A DNA stretch of 64,000 bases, from contig NC_079886.1 in NCBI RefSeq assembly GCF_029227915.1, forward strand, positions 22,606,501-22,670,500, given 5' to 3'. The notes beneath the pieces were generated by a model. It saw only the letters and a program-made list of their open reading frames with translations, was not told the DNA's origin and made no database searches. Position numbers and translations under genes: made by a program. Every line of letters begins with the position of its first letter. Within the stretch, counting starts at the first letter, position 1. The DNA is from Hydractinia symbiolongicarpus. Taxonomy: Eukaryota > Cnidaria > Hydrozoa > Anthoathecata > Hydractiniidae. Below, piece after piece: positions 22,691-35,344 of the stretch.

Positions 22691-24680
22691 GTTTGGATAA
22701 ACACATTAAGTCAACCATTAAAGTGAATCCTCCTTGAAGAAATTATCCCACATGGCAATTGCTTCCAAAACCAAGGACCACAGAAAAAAGTACAAGTTAC
22801 CAATACACTGGCACTCTACAGCACCGAGACAATAAAAACGCAATTGCATAGACCAAAAAATATGGTTCGTTAATATAGTAAACTCTAAACAAAAAAGTTA
22901 AGTCTAGGTTCATAATGCTGTAGCATAATGCAACTATCACTTATAGACTTCACTCAACTTATAGATTTCACTCTGTTCACGTACATCATCTCCTCATGAG
23001 AATACCATATAACAATTGTAGCATATTTATATTTATTTCATGCCGTCATTTTATTTATTACCTAAAGATGTAAGGTTATTGTAACTTACGGAAAGCTTCG
23101 TTTACTTTTCGATTACTTTTAATCAATTCTTTGTTCTTTCTTTGAAACAATTTAAACATTATTTTACGCTTAAACAAATTATAACCGTAGACAGATTTTT
23201 ACTTTATTTTTTTAAAAAATTTACATAAACTCGCACGTCAAAAAGAAAGCAAATTTGAATGCAGCTTATATCTTGTTGCGTCTTGACGGCTAAACGGAAT
23301 GGTTTGAATATAAACGAGTTCATACTTCGCGGAACAGGCATTCCACGAGGCCGTACAGAATAAAAAGTAAGATGTGTTGCGCAGCTATTAAGAATAGTGA
23401 CTCAATTAAATTCGTCATTTTAATATTTTAAATACATTTTTAATTATTCTGGGCACACTAGGAAAACTGTGACATACATTGTTAATAATTATTCGTTTAT
23501 ATTTTGCATAATTTATGAGAAAAAAAATTAAGAAAAATTCATCAAAGTTATCAGAAGTAAATTAACGAAGGAAAAATAGTTTAAGTCATAAAATTCTCAT
23601 TTATTGGTGTTACTGAAAATATGATTCGCTCAATTCACATGTATGTATGCATTTTTGTTTATAAATTTTGGACCATGAAATTTTACGTTAAAAACTTTTT
23701 GATGTACCCTAGAATCCTTGTCATTTTACACGTACTCATGTATTCGACGGGTACATTTTTGAGCCCAGTTAAGCTCTGAGAAAGATTCTGGGGTGTTTTC
23801 AACTAAAAAAGTAGCTACAAAGTGTCACGTTGACTGCAAGGACAACTGACATGCTAATAAATAGCAGTTCTCTAAATCAACATACACTTCCTAAGCTGCG
23901 ATAACCTATACTAATCAAAATTACTTGTCATTTAAAATAAGTTTCTACAGTCATACTGCTAATGTTAGGTATAAGGTATAATGACATTAGGGACATTCAG
24001 TTTCTTCTGTATCGATAATCAAAATACTTAAAAAAGCAAATTGTTTGGTTAGATGATAATAACTTCATGAAGAGCGTGTGATTGAAGAAGAAAAAACATG
24101 TGGACGAAAGAAAAGATCAGTGTTTAACAGTTAATATTCTTCCCAAAAAAAGGAGTAAAAAAAATACTTTCTGTCAAACCGCCTAAAAAATTTATTTGAA
24201 ATGTATCACACGATTCTGCAATAAGAAAACATCACTTTGAGCAAGATGTTGGTGCGTTGAGAACATATCCCAGTTATCAAATACTTGGGTTTTTATCGAA
24301 CATTCATTGGTTAATCTACGCGTAATTTATGCTGCTTTTTTATTTTTTTACTGAGAAACGAATACAATGTTTACTTAACTTTTTACTTAATTTTGAAATA
24401 TAACCTTGTAAAGCAGAAGCTTTGCAAGAAGCTTATATTTTTTATCTGATCGACTGACATCGTGCAAAAATCAAAAAGTTCGCACCTAAAAAAGGGTATA
24501 CATTGTTGCTAATACATTTCTACGCCCAAGAGTCCTAACTCATTCTTATATATATAGTTGAGAAATTTCTGGGATACTTTACTAAATCTATAGTAGCAGG
24601 AAATGGTAAAATTTTGTTTTTAAAATTGAAGATGGATTTTTTTCCTCTTAAATAAAACGCTTCGATTTTATTTTTTTCAG
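22691..24680. other. Non-coding; may hide the first exon of the Cys-loop receptor
   Basis: AT-rich with no recognised element. The receptor's first identified exon at 24681 opens inside a signal peptide with one base completing a split codon, so an upstream exon carrying the start codon should lie here or further left. I tested several ATG plus donor combinations and none gave the required phase with a hydrophobic start. Confidence 0.4.
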
Positions 24681-27600
24681 CATCTTCATTGTTGTCCAAA
24701 TCACAGCTTTGGTTGCTAACGATGATGCTTCGATGAAGTAAGTCCTTTCAGAAAAAATACATGTTGGCCTTTTTTATAGGAGGAAAAGTTATACAGGGAA
24801 GTAATAAGAAATTTTAATTTTAATAAGTTATGAATGAAGCCTTTCTTGTATTATTTAAAGGTTCTAAAATTAAAGTTTTATTTTTAAAAACAAACAAGAA
24901 GCCCTGGGGGCTCTAAGAATTTCCGCTCGCTACCAAAATATTTGATGACAACCTGCTAATTCGTTGTGTTATCGTGCGAAACATTCGAAGAGGTTTGGTG
25001 CTTGAAGCTCTGAAGATAAAACACACAAGTGACATTACATCTTACAACAAACGCAAACAAAACGAAACGTGTCATAATGAACTCACACTTTAAAAAAAAT
25101 TGCGAACAAAAATTATAGCCTATCATACATGGTTGAAAGTCTTCCGATTGAAACGTTTATGGTCTTAAACGGCATTTAGTTGACAAAAAAACAAAATTTT
25201 GATGCCACCATCATGTTCAGCATACTTTTTTTATTAACTGTGCCAAATTTTGTCGAAAATAAAGTAGTTTAAATTTTTGGACCAATTTTGGCCTAAAATG
25301 ACATTTCAGGTGGCAAAAAATCAAAATTGTGATGTCACCATCATGTTCAGCATATTTTTTTTTGTGATCTGTGCGAAATTTTGTCGAAAATAAAGTAGTT
25401 TTAATTTTTGGACCAATTTTGGCCTAAAATGACGTTTAAAGTGGCCAAAAATAGAAATTTTGATGTCACCATCATGTTCAGCATATTTTTTTTGTGATCT
25501 GTGCGAAATTTTGTCGAAAATAAAGTAGTTTTAATTTTTGGACCAATTTTGGCCTAAAATGACATTTAAAGTGGCCAAAAATAGAAATTTTGATGTCACC
25601 ATCATGTTCAGCATACTTTTTTGTTAACTGTGCGAAATTTTGTGAAAAATAAAGTAGTTTTAATTTTCGGACCAATTCTGGCCTAAAATGACATTTAAGG
25701 TGGCCAAAAATCAAAATTTTGATGTCACCATCATGTTCAGCATACTTTTTTGTTAACTGTGCCAAATATTGTGGAAATTAAAGTAGTTCTAATTTTTGGA
25801 CCAATTTTGGCCTAAAATGACATTTAAGGTGGCCAAAAATCGAAATTTTGATGTCACCATCATGTTCAGCATATTTTTTTGTGATCTGTGCGAAATTTTG
25901 TCGAAAATAAAGTAGTTTTAATTTTTGGACCAATTTTGGCCTAAAATGACATTTAAAGTGGCCAAAAATAGAAATTTTGATGTCACCATCATGTTCAGCA
26001 TACTTTTTTGTTAACTGTGCGAAATTTTGTGAAAAATAAAGTAGTTTTAATTTTCGGACCAATTCTGGCCTAAAATGACATTTAAGGTGGCCAAAAATCA
26101 AAATTTTGATGTCACCATCATGTTCAGCATACTTTTTTGTTAACTGTGCCAAATATTGTGGAAATTAAAGTAGTTCTAATTTTTGGACCAATTTTGGCCT
26201 AAAATGACATTTAAGGTGGCCAAAAATCGAAATTTTGATGTCACCATCATGTTCAGTATACTTTTTTGTTAACTGTGCCAAATATTGTGGAAAATAAAGT
26301 AGTTTTAATTTTTGAACCAATTTTGGCCTAAAATGACATTTAGGTAACAAAAAATCTGAGGAACGTGAAATCCCAGGGTCGATTTTTTCTCAAAAAATGG
26401 TCCAAAAGAAAAAACGACGGTTTTAAAGAATTTCCTACGCCTTCGGGCGCGGAAATTCAACAAACATGCGAAACATAGAATGTGTTTAATAAACATTTAG
26501 TATGTGAACAGTCAATATCACAAAATATCGCAAGACGTTTTTTTAATTTTATTTCAGGGAAAGTGATGAAATGGTTCGTAATGAATTTTTAAAAATGTTT
26601 AAAAATTATAATCGAAGAATAAGACCAAGTTATTCAGGTAAATGCCCTAGATGTTAATTTACTTTCCTCGTGTGCAACAAGAATAATAATTCTTTTGAAA
26701 AAAAGTCCACAGGAATTTGCATATGGCAACATTGACGAGTAAATATATCGCATTTGCTATTTCGTGTGTCCGTAGCACGACATCTTTCTCGCGCACAAAT
26801 AGACACAATGTGGGTATTAATATAAAAGAAGGCGTTAGCCCATGGAAAAAACTCACAGGGTTGTCGGTCCTCTGATTTTCGTCCGTCATACATATATCTG
26901 GAATCGCAGGTATAAACAACATCAACACTATTTAGGTTGTGGCATATGACCCTATAAGGATGCGATGAAAACTGAATAAATGCTCTTACTTTGTTATTTT
27001 TATACTATTATATTTTTTAAATTTGCTAGGGACAAATAACAGTCGTGAACCCTACGGCCGGGCCCTTTAGGAGCTACTCAGTACAAGCGTGAGGGCTCTT
27101 TGCAGCCACCAATCAATCAATTGCAGACAAAAACTAAAAATGTTTTGAAAAAAATAAAAACCATTTGTTTGACCACGTTTTAAATGCTACGGCATTATTG
27201 ACAGTTAGGTATTAGTCGATTTTCTAAACAATTTTTTGAAAAAACACATTTAAGAAATAGTTCAGGCTTAAATTATCCATTTATTAAAAATCACAAGGCT
27301 TAAACAAAAAAAAATTGCTTGAGATAACCAACAACATGTAAACTAGAGAATTTTAAAATCTTATTCATATCTTATATTATATACGTTATAACTTTGTTTT
27401 TTAATAAATTAGGTTGAAAATTAAAAGCCTATTCTGAAATATGCACGACTAAGTGTAATGAAGCCGCACAAAGCAAATAACAGAGAAAAATTTTTTATCT
27501 ACTTGACATCCAAAAGCCACTAGATGAAAATAAAAGTTATAAAATGCTATAGTTCGAACAACACCGTATATATTTTTCAAGCCCACATGTCCATCCAGAT

Positions 27601-30131
27601 AGGGTTAGCAAAGTTTGTTAACACATATTACCACATAAGAGATTTATTGATTCCACAATAATCCAGGATAGAGATTCGATAGTTAATTATTATTTTCAGG
27701 GGATAAAACTGTGGTTAATGTTGACATGTCCATTTTAAAATTTGGGAATATAAATGAAGTTCAAATGGTGAGAATTTTTTTGTTATTAATAGAGAGCTAT
27801 TTACTGTAATTACTTTACTTTGCGTTTAACTTATTATTCCAGACTTATCCTGTCGATCTGTTCTTTCGACAACAATGGCGTGATAAACGACTACGGCACA
27901 ATCTCTCGGAACCAATCATTCCTATTCCCGGCCAAAAAACACCAACAGATTTTATCTGGACTCCAGACACGCATTTTATCAACGCACAGAAAGCGAGTAG
28001 ACACAGAGTGACAGTGAGCAATGACAAATGGGATATTTATTCAGATGGGACTGTTTTTTGGGGAACACGGTATCTGTATTGCAGAATTAGATATTTAGCT
28101 TTAATATCTGATACGTTTGGTGTTGCATTAAATGCATTTTTTGGTGCTTTTGTATTAATTTAATTTTTAGTATTCCTCAATTTTAGGGTATCGTTAATAG
28201 CTAGCTGCAAAATGGACTTTCGTAAATATCCAATGGATACTCAAGTTTGTGGATTATCCTTGGAAAGTTGTGAGTATATGTGTGCGCATTGTCATATAAA
28301 GTAGTAATAGAGGGCTTAGTCCCCGTGTCGAAAAAAACGGATTTTCTTCTATCTTAACCGCTTTGTAGTGTCAGTATTTCCTCCTGATTTCAGACGCGTA
28401 TCCGAGGGAGCATTTGGTTTACCAATGGTACAATCGTGGTGCTGAGGTCATATCTAAAGAAATGGCACAGTTCACGTTAACAAATACTAAAAACGAATCT
28501 GTTCAGACATATTATGAGTCCAGTATGATTATTTTTGCGCTACATTCATAAGTTTAATATTTCTTTGTTATCATGTCACGTTGTTCCCTAATTGTGCATA
28601 ATTTTTTTTCGGTATGGAACTGACAATCATGATATACGGTTAGGTGCAATCTTATGTTATTTATAGGTGGCACATACAGTATTCTGGAAGCTTCTTTCAC
28701 ATTCAAAAGGCAATTGGCAGGACCTATTATGCAGATTTTTTTTCCCTGTATCGCTATTGTTTGTGTGTCTTGGATCACCCTTTGGATTCACAAAAATTGT
28801 ATCTCTTCCAGATTTGGTAAGATGAATCAAGTGGATATCTAATTTTAGTATAAAGGTCAACTCATTGTTGATAGTTTTATTTTTATTCAGGAGTTGGCAT
28901 GACAACGTTGTTGACAATTTGCACAATCTGGGGAGCTGTAAATCGTGGGTTACCAAAGGTGCATTACGTCAAAGCAGTGGATATCTATTTCATAGTTTCT
29001 TTCTGTTTTATCTTGTTTGTTATAATCGAATTTGCGCTTGTGCTAAACTTCAATACTGACGAGTTAAAAAAGAAAGAAGTACACTCGAAACAACAAAATT
29101 ATATTCAAAGGAAAAATGTTCAAGTTCAACCGATAATGGTAAGTAGTAAGGAGTACGGAGTGAGTCCTTCTTTAAGTGCAAATGCACAAACTATTAATGT
29201 TAGAACCCACTATGGCTTATCTGCCTTTATTTTTATTAATACATCTCTATTCATGCTTTTTGACTTATTAAACTGTTTCCCTTTTCCGGATTTTTGTGTC
29301 CGCAGTATAACTTCAACCTCTTTTCTTTTAATTCGACCATCGAAATATAATTTCGCAAAGTCCGAATCAATTATTATTATTATTCCGAATATTTATACAA
29401 GATATAGCCACTTCAGTGTAGGAAACACTGTTATCAATGTGGATCCTGTGTTCGGAATGTATACATTAAGTTTACACCGGTATTACCTACCCAATTTTCC
29501 TCACATGGTATAGATTGACCCGTAGCTGTGATAAAGGCATTTGCTAAACATGCCTGCGCTGTGGACGGAACCTCGGACCTTGTGATTGCGAAGCGAACTC
29601 CATAACCACAAGGCCACGCGCCACAAGGCCACGCGCCACTAATCAATTTGTAACAAAGCATAGACACTTTAAACTTAATAAATTTATGAAACAGTTGTCC
29701 ACCTAACATGGTATTTTCTGAAATAAGAGCAAGATATTAGAAACTATAATTTTACTTGTTTTGTTTACATTTTAATTATTTAGGATTCAATGCTTACTGG
29801 ACTCACGAATTTTGCAAGAAAGCGCCTTAAGATCCCTCCTATTAATACAGCTCACGAGGTAAGCGAGCTTATCGTATTGACAGAACTGGATAACCGAGGC
29901 AGATATGTGAAATACTCATACGCTAAGAAAAGCGAAGCGACAAATTTAAAAAGAAAGATCAAACGGAACAAGTTACCAACCTGGTTTTCTATTTATCCTG
30001 TGTACGACAAACCCTCCAAGTTGGACATTTGCAGTCGAATTTTGTTTCCAGTGATGTACTTTTGTTTTAATCTGGCTTTTTTTTTAACGTATTTAAAGTC
30101 AGAAGACGAAGATATGGAAACACTTTACTAA
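24681..30131 (+). CDS. Cys-loop ligand-gated ion channel subunit (GABA-A/glycine receptor-like), 5' exon missing
   Basis: Nine exons join in frame with GT-AG borders: 24681-24737, 26558-26637, 27700-27767, 27843-28069, 28187-28269, 28394-28522, 28667-28816, 28891-29138, 29784-30131; 462 residues plus a missing N-terminus. Exon 1 shown holds the end of a signal peptide. The ligand-binding domain has NYNRRIRPSY, WTPDTHF (loop A) and the Cys loop CKMDFRKYPMDTQVC with the standard 13 residues between cysteines. M1 is IMQIFFPCIAIVCVSWITLW; M2 begins SSRFGVGMTTLLT; M3 is VDIYFIVSFCFILFVIIEF; M4 is ILFPVMYFCFNLAFFLTYL, eleven residues from the stop. Family knowledge: pentameric plasma-membrane channels gated by transmitters. 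No Glu precedes the M2 Arg, so anion selectivity is likely, though the usual Pro-Ala/Ala-Ala is Ser-Ser. The ligand cannot be told. Confidence 0.9.
25080..26461 (+). repeat. Dispersed repeat with internal tandem array (copy 1), in receptor intron
   Basis: The element begins near CATAATGAACTCACACTTT, continues TTGAAAGTCTTCCGATTG, then carries the 129-bp tandem array, and ends near CTACGCCTTCGGGCGCGGAA. The same three parts occur in inverse orientation at 62040-61243. It lies entirely in the receptor intron between 24737 and 26558. Class unknown; no terminal inverted repeats or target duplications were found. Confidence 0.6.
25175..26345 (+). repeat. 129-bp tandem array, about nine units
   Basis: Units are marked by GATGTCACCATCATGTTCAG at about 25201, 25331, 25461, 25590, 25718, 25850, 25980, 26108 and 26236. 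The unit length is a multiple of three, so the minus strand stays open over several units, giving up to 124 codons of 43-residue repeats. Three-unit blocks at about 25460-25790 and 25848-26178 are almost identical, a higher-order 387-bp repeat that shows recent expansion. Confidence 0.75.
29517..29640 (-). repeat. tRNA-derived SINE-like sequence in receptor intron
   Basis: On the minus strand GCGTGGCCTTGTGGTTATGG resembles an A box region and AAGGTCCGAGGTTCCGTCC resembles a degenerate B box at tRNA-like spacing, with a GC content far above the surroundings. The 15-nt start is directly duplicated (CACAAGGCCACGCGC twice on the plus strand). It does not fold as an intact tRNA by eye. It sits in the intron between 29138 and 29784. 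Confidence 0.5.
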
Positions 30132-32109
30132 CATTCAAGCGTATATGTTTAATTTTTGTTTTATTATAATTTGTAATATTGTTTTTTCCTCTTATTTATT
30201 TGCATGATGAAGCGCAGTTAACCACTGTAATTTTATTGAGACTTCGGAACAAGCACGTAAATTAAAACTGAACTTATTTTGTCTGCTTTAATTCGATTTT
30301 TTGCGTAAAACAATGACTTCCTTAAAAGCTGTCTTGGCCAAAAAAAAATTACATTTTAAAGGGGAAGTAAACCTAAAAAATGATTTCATTGACAACTAGT
30401 CCATAAAATCACGAAAAATGTTAATTAGTTCCTGAAAGATGTGTTTATATTGTATGAAAAATGTTGAAAAAAATAGGGAGTCGAGCAGATTTTTGGCAGA
30501 TTTTTTCATTGTTCACATTTAATATTAAATAATGGCTTATCTACAACAAATATTCCGATATTTACCAAATTGTGCAAAATTTATTCTGTATATTCTGTAC
30601 TCAGACACAGAATAAAATTAGAAATAATAATTCTTGAAAAGCTGCTACACAAGTCACATGTAGCTCAAGTTATAATTTCCACGTTTTGCAACAAAATTTG
30701 GGAATTCAGAAATGGTTGTCTGAAAACACTCCAAATGTACGAACAAAAGAAAAAATGTATGTATACTCCCATCTATATCTATAAGAAACATTTATTGATT
30801 AGCAAGTAGATTAATCCTCTGACCTCTAGGGCCAGGCATTAGATTGTAAGGGCGTTTTCGGCTCACAAGCTTCTAAGCTCGTTGTTTTTACCTCTTGAAA
30901 TGTTAACCAGACCTTAACCCTTTAGTTCGGGTTTATCAGAACTGAATTTAGCACACTAAAGGTTAGCGCAATGGTCAGAATGTTACTAAGTAAGTTGATA
31001 AATTTAAGAACTGAATTGATTATAAAAAAAAAAGTTAGCCAACTAACATTTGTAATACGTTGAAAACATTTTATTTTATGCCGATCTAGCTAGTCTTTGG
31101 TGGAACTTTTTTGTCTCCTCATTGAGCAAAGAACAGCATTCCATATTGTGTGATCATCCTTTTGTGCTATTTCAAAGCGCTAACTACACCAACTCATTAC
31201 GTATATTTCAAGCTATTTATAAGTAACCAAATAAAGAGAAGTCAGGGACATGCGTTGTACACCCTCTCAAAATAATAATGAACATGCGCAGCTTCAATCT
31301 TTCTGTGGCAGGTTCTCATTTCTTGAAGTTCACGTCTTTGATTACAGCGAAGTGGACTCTTTTTGAGATGCTGTACATAGAATCTAGTTAAAAGCCCCTA
31401 AAATGTCATTTATAAGGTTACGTTAAATACGTTAAATACTTGTGAAGTAGTTGTAAAGCTATTACGCTATGGTAAAGACTTTTGTTGTCGTGTATTGAAT
31501 TTTGTAGCTCGCCGCGAAACAAGCCCAAATGAGATATTTAAATTGGAACAAAAATGCTATCTTCAAATGTATTCTCTAATAATTTTTGTATCTAACAAGA
31601 CAAAAAAAATATATTTTAAAAATTTTTTAGAAGGTGTTTTCCATTAAGCCCAGAGTACCAAATATGTACCTTAAGAGATTTTGCAAATTTAGCCAATATC
31701 TGTATAATCAAATCCATTAAATATAATTTTCGTTACAAATTCGAAAAATAAACTCAACAAAACAATTATTCCTCTTGAATATCTGTCCTTGGTAAAAGAA
31801 ATGCGAAAATTAAGTTTGCAAATATGCGACAAACTTGCGAACATTGGTTACGCATTTTTTTCTTCTTTAATCTTGTTTGCATTCATTCCTTCCTTTAAGG
31901 CACCCTTGAACAGCCTGTTAATTGACTTATCACCATTGGACAATTTTACACCTGGGTTTTTCCTGAGAAATTAATTTTTATTTATTTTTTTATTTCTATT
32001 AGGGTTTTGTCTGGAACATTTGTCAGCATCTAGTATTTCGAATGACAAAAAGTCATTTCAATATCTTGAGGAAAGCTTAGTAAACTAGGCTAGATAACAC
32101 ACAAAAAAT
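30132..32109. other. Intergenic, no recognised feature
   Basis: AT-rich sequence between the receptor stop and the end of the glycosyltransferase gene, which lies on the other strand, so the two genes converge. Short open frames (30570-30809, 31789-31974) show no domain. No canonical poly(A) signal immediately after either stop was convincing. Confidence 0.4.
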
Positions 32110-33637
32110 TTAAATTATACTGCACATATTCTTTACAATATTCTCACCATAACTCATTATAACGTTTTTAAATATATTTATATTAGCCTTCTTCATCGCT
32201 CCATCCAATTTAAATGGATGCAGAATATACAGATCAACAGTATACCTTTCGTAAAATGCTTTACCTGACAGGTAAGTTTTTGAGTAGCCATACAATCCAT
32301 TTAAATACATTCCATTTAAATTAATAAAATTTGTCTCGTTCAAGAAAAACGATAACATGGTAGAAACAGCTACTTCTAGAAATACCTTTTTCTTGCCAAA
32401 TAAATCTGCCATATGGGCATACATTTCTGCAAAATGTTTAGGAATGTAAAAAAAGTCCGACCATCCCTGGATACACCTTGGAATGTTTTTCATATTCCTA
32501 TAGTACTGTTCCGTGTCTATATTTCTATGTTTATTATCTATAATTTCGTGAATTACTTTTTCACACAATTTTGCATTATTGCCTGTGCGCCACCAGTGCC
32601 AACCTTTTGGAATTGGTTGACCCAAAACGTATCCCTTTTCAAAATTTACTATTGAACCTGTCCATATTTTAGTATGATCAAGTTTTAGTAGATTCCACCA
32701 ATTAATCAACACGTCATCATTAGTATGGATATAACCATCATAGCCTGGATATAATTTTATTGCCATGGCAACGCATAAGTAACCTTGGAAACCTTTATTT
32801 TCTTTTATTTCGATCACTTTGTAGTGTTTGCTTTCTGTTGCTCCGCAAAATACAACTTTTCCAAATATAGGCGCGTAGTATGACCTCAAGAAAGGTATTA
32901 CGGAATAGTGCGGGAAGTTAAAATTGATTGCTAGTAGAACGCCTTGCAACCGCATCAATGATAAACAACTTTTTACAAGTGAAAATAAAAATTCAACACT
33001 TTTGTTTATGTTTTCTCTCCTGGAAAGTGAACTTGGAAATAAAGAATTATTCTTTTGTTTAGAAGTCATTCTCGAGCTGTTACTATTTCCTTCTAAAGTA
33101 AAGTTCTTTAACTTTTGAAAATATTCACTTTTGGTAAAATATTCATAAATCCTTTTCTTGTCTGTGAAAGTGCTAATCGCTGACTGAAGTAGTTCAAAGA
33201 GTGATGCATTGTACCTTTCTTTCGGGTAACGTTGTATGGCTTTTATTTTCGGTGGACGTAATCTTGTCATTGATAGCGTTCCAGCATTTCTTGTTTCTAA
33301 ATATGAGATATGACAATGATAATAATGAGCGCCAACAGGTGAATTATGTTATTGTGACAACCATTTCTTTCAATGGAATAATTTTTAACTCTTTGTATCA
33401 GTATTTTTATAATATCATTGTGGCGAAATGTTTCGTGTTAAGAATTAATATACACACACATTTCTTTATAAGAATTCTTTTTTTTATTTATTTATAAGAA
33501 TCAGAATTTCACAAATAAAACGACTCAAACCAAAGAGTACGACTCTTATAGCAAAGTTTATACTTACGGACATAAATCCATCCCATTACCATACAGCAAA
33601 TAGCTGCCACAACGAACATTGCGTAAACATTTTTCAT
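32110..33637 (-). CDS. Type II membrane glycosyltransferase, STELLO/DUF288-like, two exons, 418 aa
   Basis: Exon 1 is 33637-33568 (donor C|GTAAGT) and exon 2 is 33296-32110 (acceptor ATATTTAG|); the split codon joins in frame and gives 418 residues. Exon 1 encodes MKNVYAMFVVAAICCMVMGW, a signal anchor, which makes this a type II membrane protein, as Golgi glycosyltransferases are. The C-terminal two thirds read GVLLAINFNFPHYSVIPFL, APIFGKVVFCG, KLYPGYDGYIHTNDDVLINW and DHTKIWTGS: a Rossmann-like start followed by an Asp-Asp motif where such enzymes bind the metal-nucleotide sugar. This order is that of STELLO-like (DUF288) proteins. The donor and acceptor are unknown. A broken paralogue lies head-to-head at 35345-36465. 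Confidence 0.75.
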
Positions 33638-35344
33638 TTTCTTTCAAATTGTAAACGGTCGAACCTAAAATTTTAACAAACTAAAGTTGAAAGTCAATAA
33701 TTTTGATTGAGTGAAAGTATTTGCCCATCTGTGTGTAAAAAAGTTTGTTTTATTTAAAAAAGTATTTTTTAAGTAAATTGAATTCAATTAACTTAAAAAA
33801 CATATAAAACAATGAATTTATTTTATTTGACAACCCTATTTCCTATTAGCTATTTATTTTTATTATTGTTTATTATTGTTTTCCATATCTCTACATATGC
33901 TATACAAACTTCATGTGTTATTACTCAGCCTCATAGTTTATATGTTTAACGTTGAGTTGTCCTTTTAATTTTCTTTTTAAAAACGTCTCATTTAACATTC
34001 TTTCATAATTAATTGCTTATTATTGAAATGACCATATCGTTCGAATATACTACATACATCCACAGAAAAGAAATAATTTATTAATCGCCTATTGCTCCAA
34101 CTGTGCTCCGCAACGATTTATATTACCGCCTCACAACACCCCCATCTAAACATATCAAAGTTAAATGAGCGCCCATATTATATAATTTAGTTTGGCGCTT
34201 ATTTTCACGGGTTTTTGTATGAATAAAACGTACTTTTATTTAGAAACTTTTTATCGCATTTTTTAAAAAAAAAATTTAGAACTTTCACAGCCACAGCACT
34301 CGTCTTTTGTGGATCTTTGTGTATTAAAACGCAAAGTCATTTTTTGATGAAGCAAAAAGTTGAGTAACTCGTGTTTCTTTCAAAACTGTTGGTTAAAACT
34401 AGTAACACAACGACCAAGAAAATACATAGGGATGAACTCACAAAGAAATGTTCACAAAAGAATATGTTTCTTAAAACTGAAACAGCGTGGTCATCGCACA
34501 TGTGTATGTGTAAAATGCCGACTTACAGAGCACGATATCTTGAAAAAAACATTTCAAATTGATTAGCTAGTTTTTCAATATTACTGATTCAAGAAAATGC
34601 TCAAGACAAGAGTTGAAAATTTGCTTTGATACCATCTAAACTAATTTAATAAAACTCAGCCAAGTGTAAAACTTTGGAATTCTCGTATTTTCTATTGATT
34701 TCATTAGTTAGTAGAACTGATGAAATAGCCATTCTGATTGGTTTGAAAGAGAAATTCAAGAAAAGAACATTACAAAAACTTCGTAATAAAATGAAGAATA
34801 CTAATAACAAAAAGATAAAGAAGTGAACTGGCAATATCACAGTAGGATTGAACTTTAATAACGAAAAACATGAGCAAGCATAAGAGAAAAATAAAACAAG
34901 AATTTGCTAAATTATGTGTCTCAGCCTTTTACGTGCCAGCGTACTAACTAACGCTTCATGTGGCTTGATAATTCATCTTCCTTGTGCATTAGGTAAGCGT
35001 TAGGTATCTGTATGGAAAAAAAACATCCAAATTGTAAAAATAGGCATATGAAACAGATGCGTTTTGCTTAATTTAACCTTTTTTATATAATGCGCAAAGA
35101 AGCACGAAATAGGGATGTTCGGAATGTGTACAACGTGCATAAAATCTAAGGACCACCTAAACTGTGAATACTTCCACGGGTTTAGCATCGGGTAATTCTT
35201 TTAAAAGAGTGTATAAATTACCTTTTACACGTTACACTTCTCCTTCGTGCATAAAGCAAAAAATTTTCCAACAAAGAATTATTGTTACAATGAAACAAGT
35301 CTGCTATTTGCACATGTCAGTTATAATTATTTTCGTCGTCTCTT
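33638..35344. other. Region between head-to-head glycosyltransferase copies
   Basis: No gene supported. Contains AT-rich sequence and short chance frames (for example 34360-34566). Any shared promoter of the two divergent copies would lie here; I did not find matching blocks upstream of both. Confidence 0.4.

Noticed and set aside
25478-26152. Minus-strand open frames of 43-residue repeats (up to 124 codons)
   Set aside because: They come from a 129-bp tandem array whose second genomic copy has stops in the same frame; no start context, splice partner or domain.
34700-34760. CTGATGA core suggestive of a hammerhead ribozyme
   Set aside because: No matching GAAA box with stem II and no stem I/III pairing.
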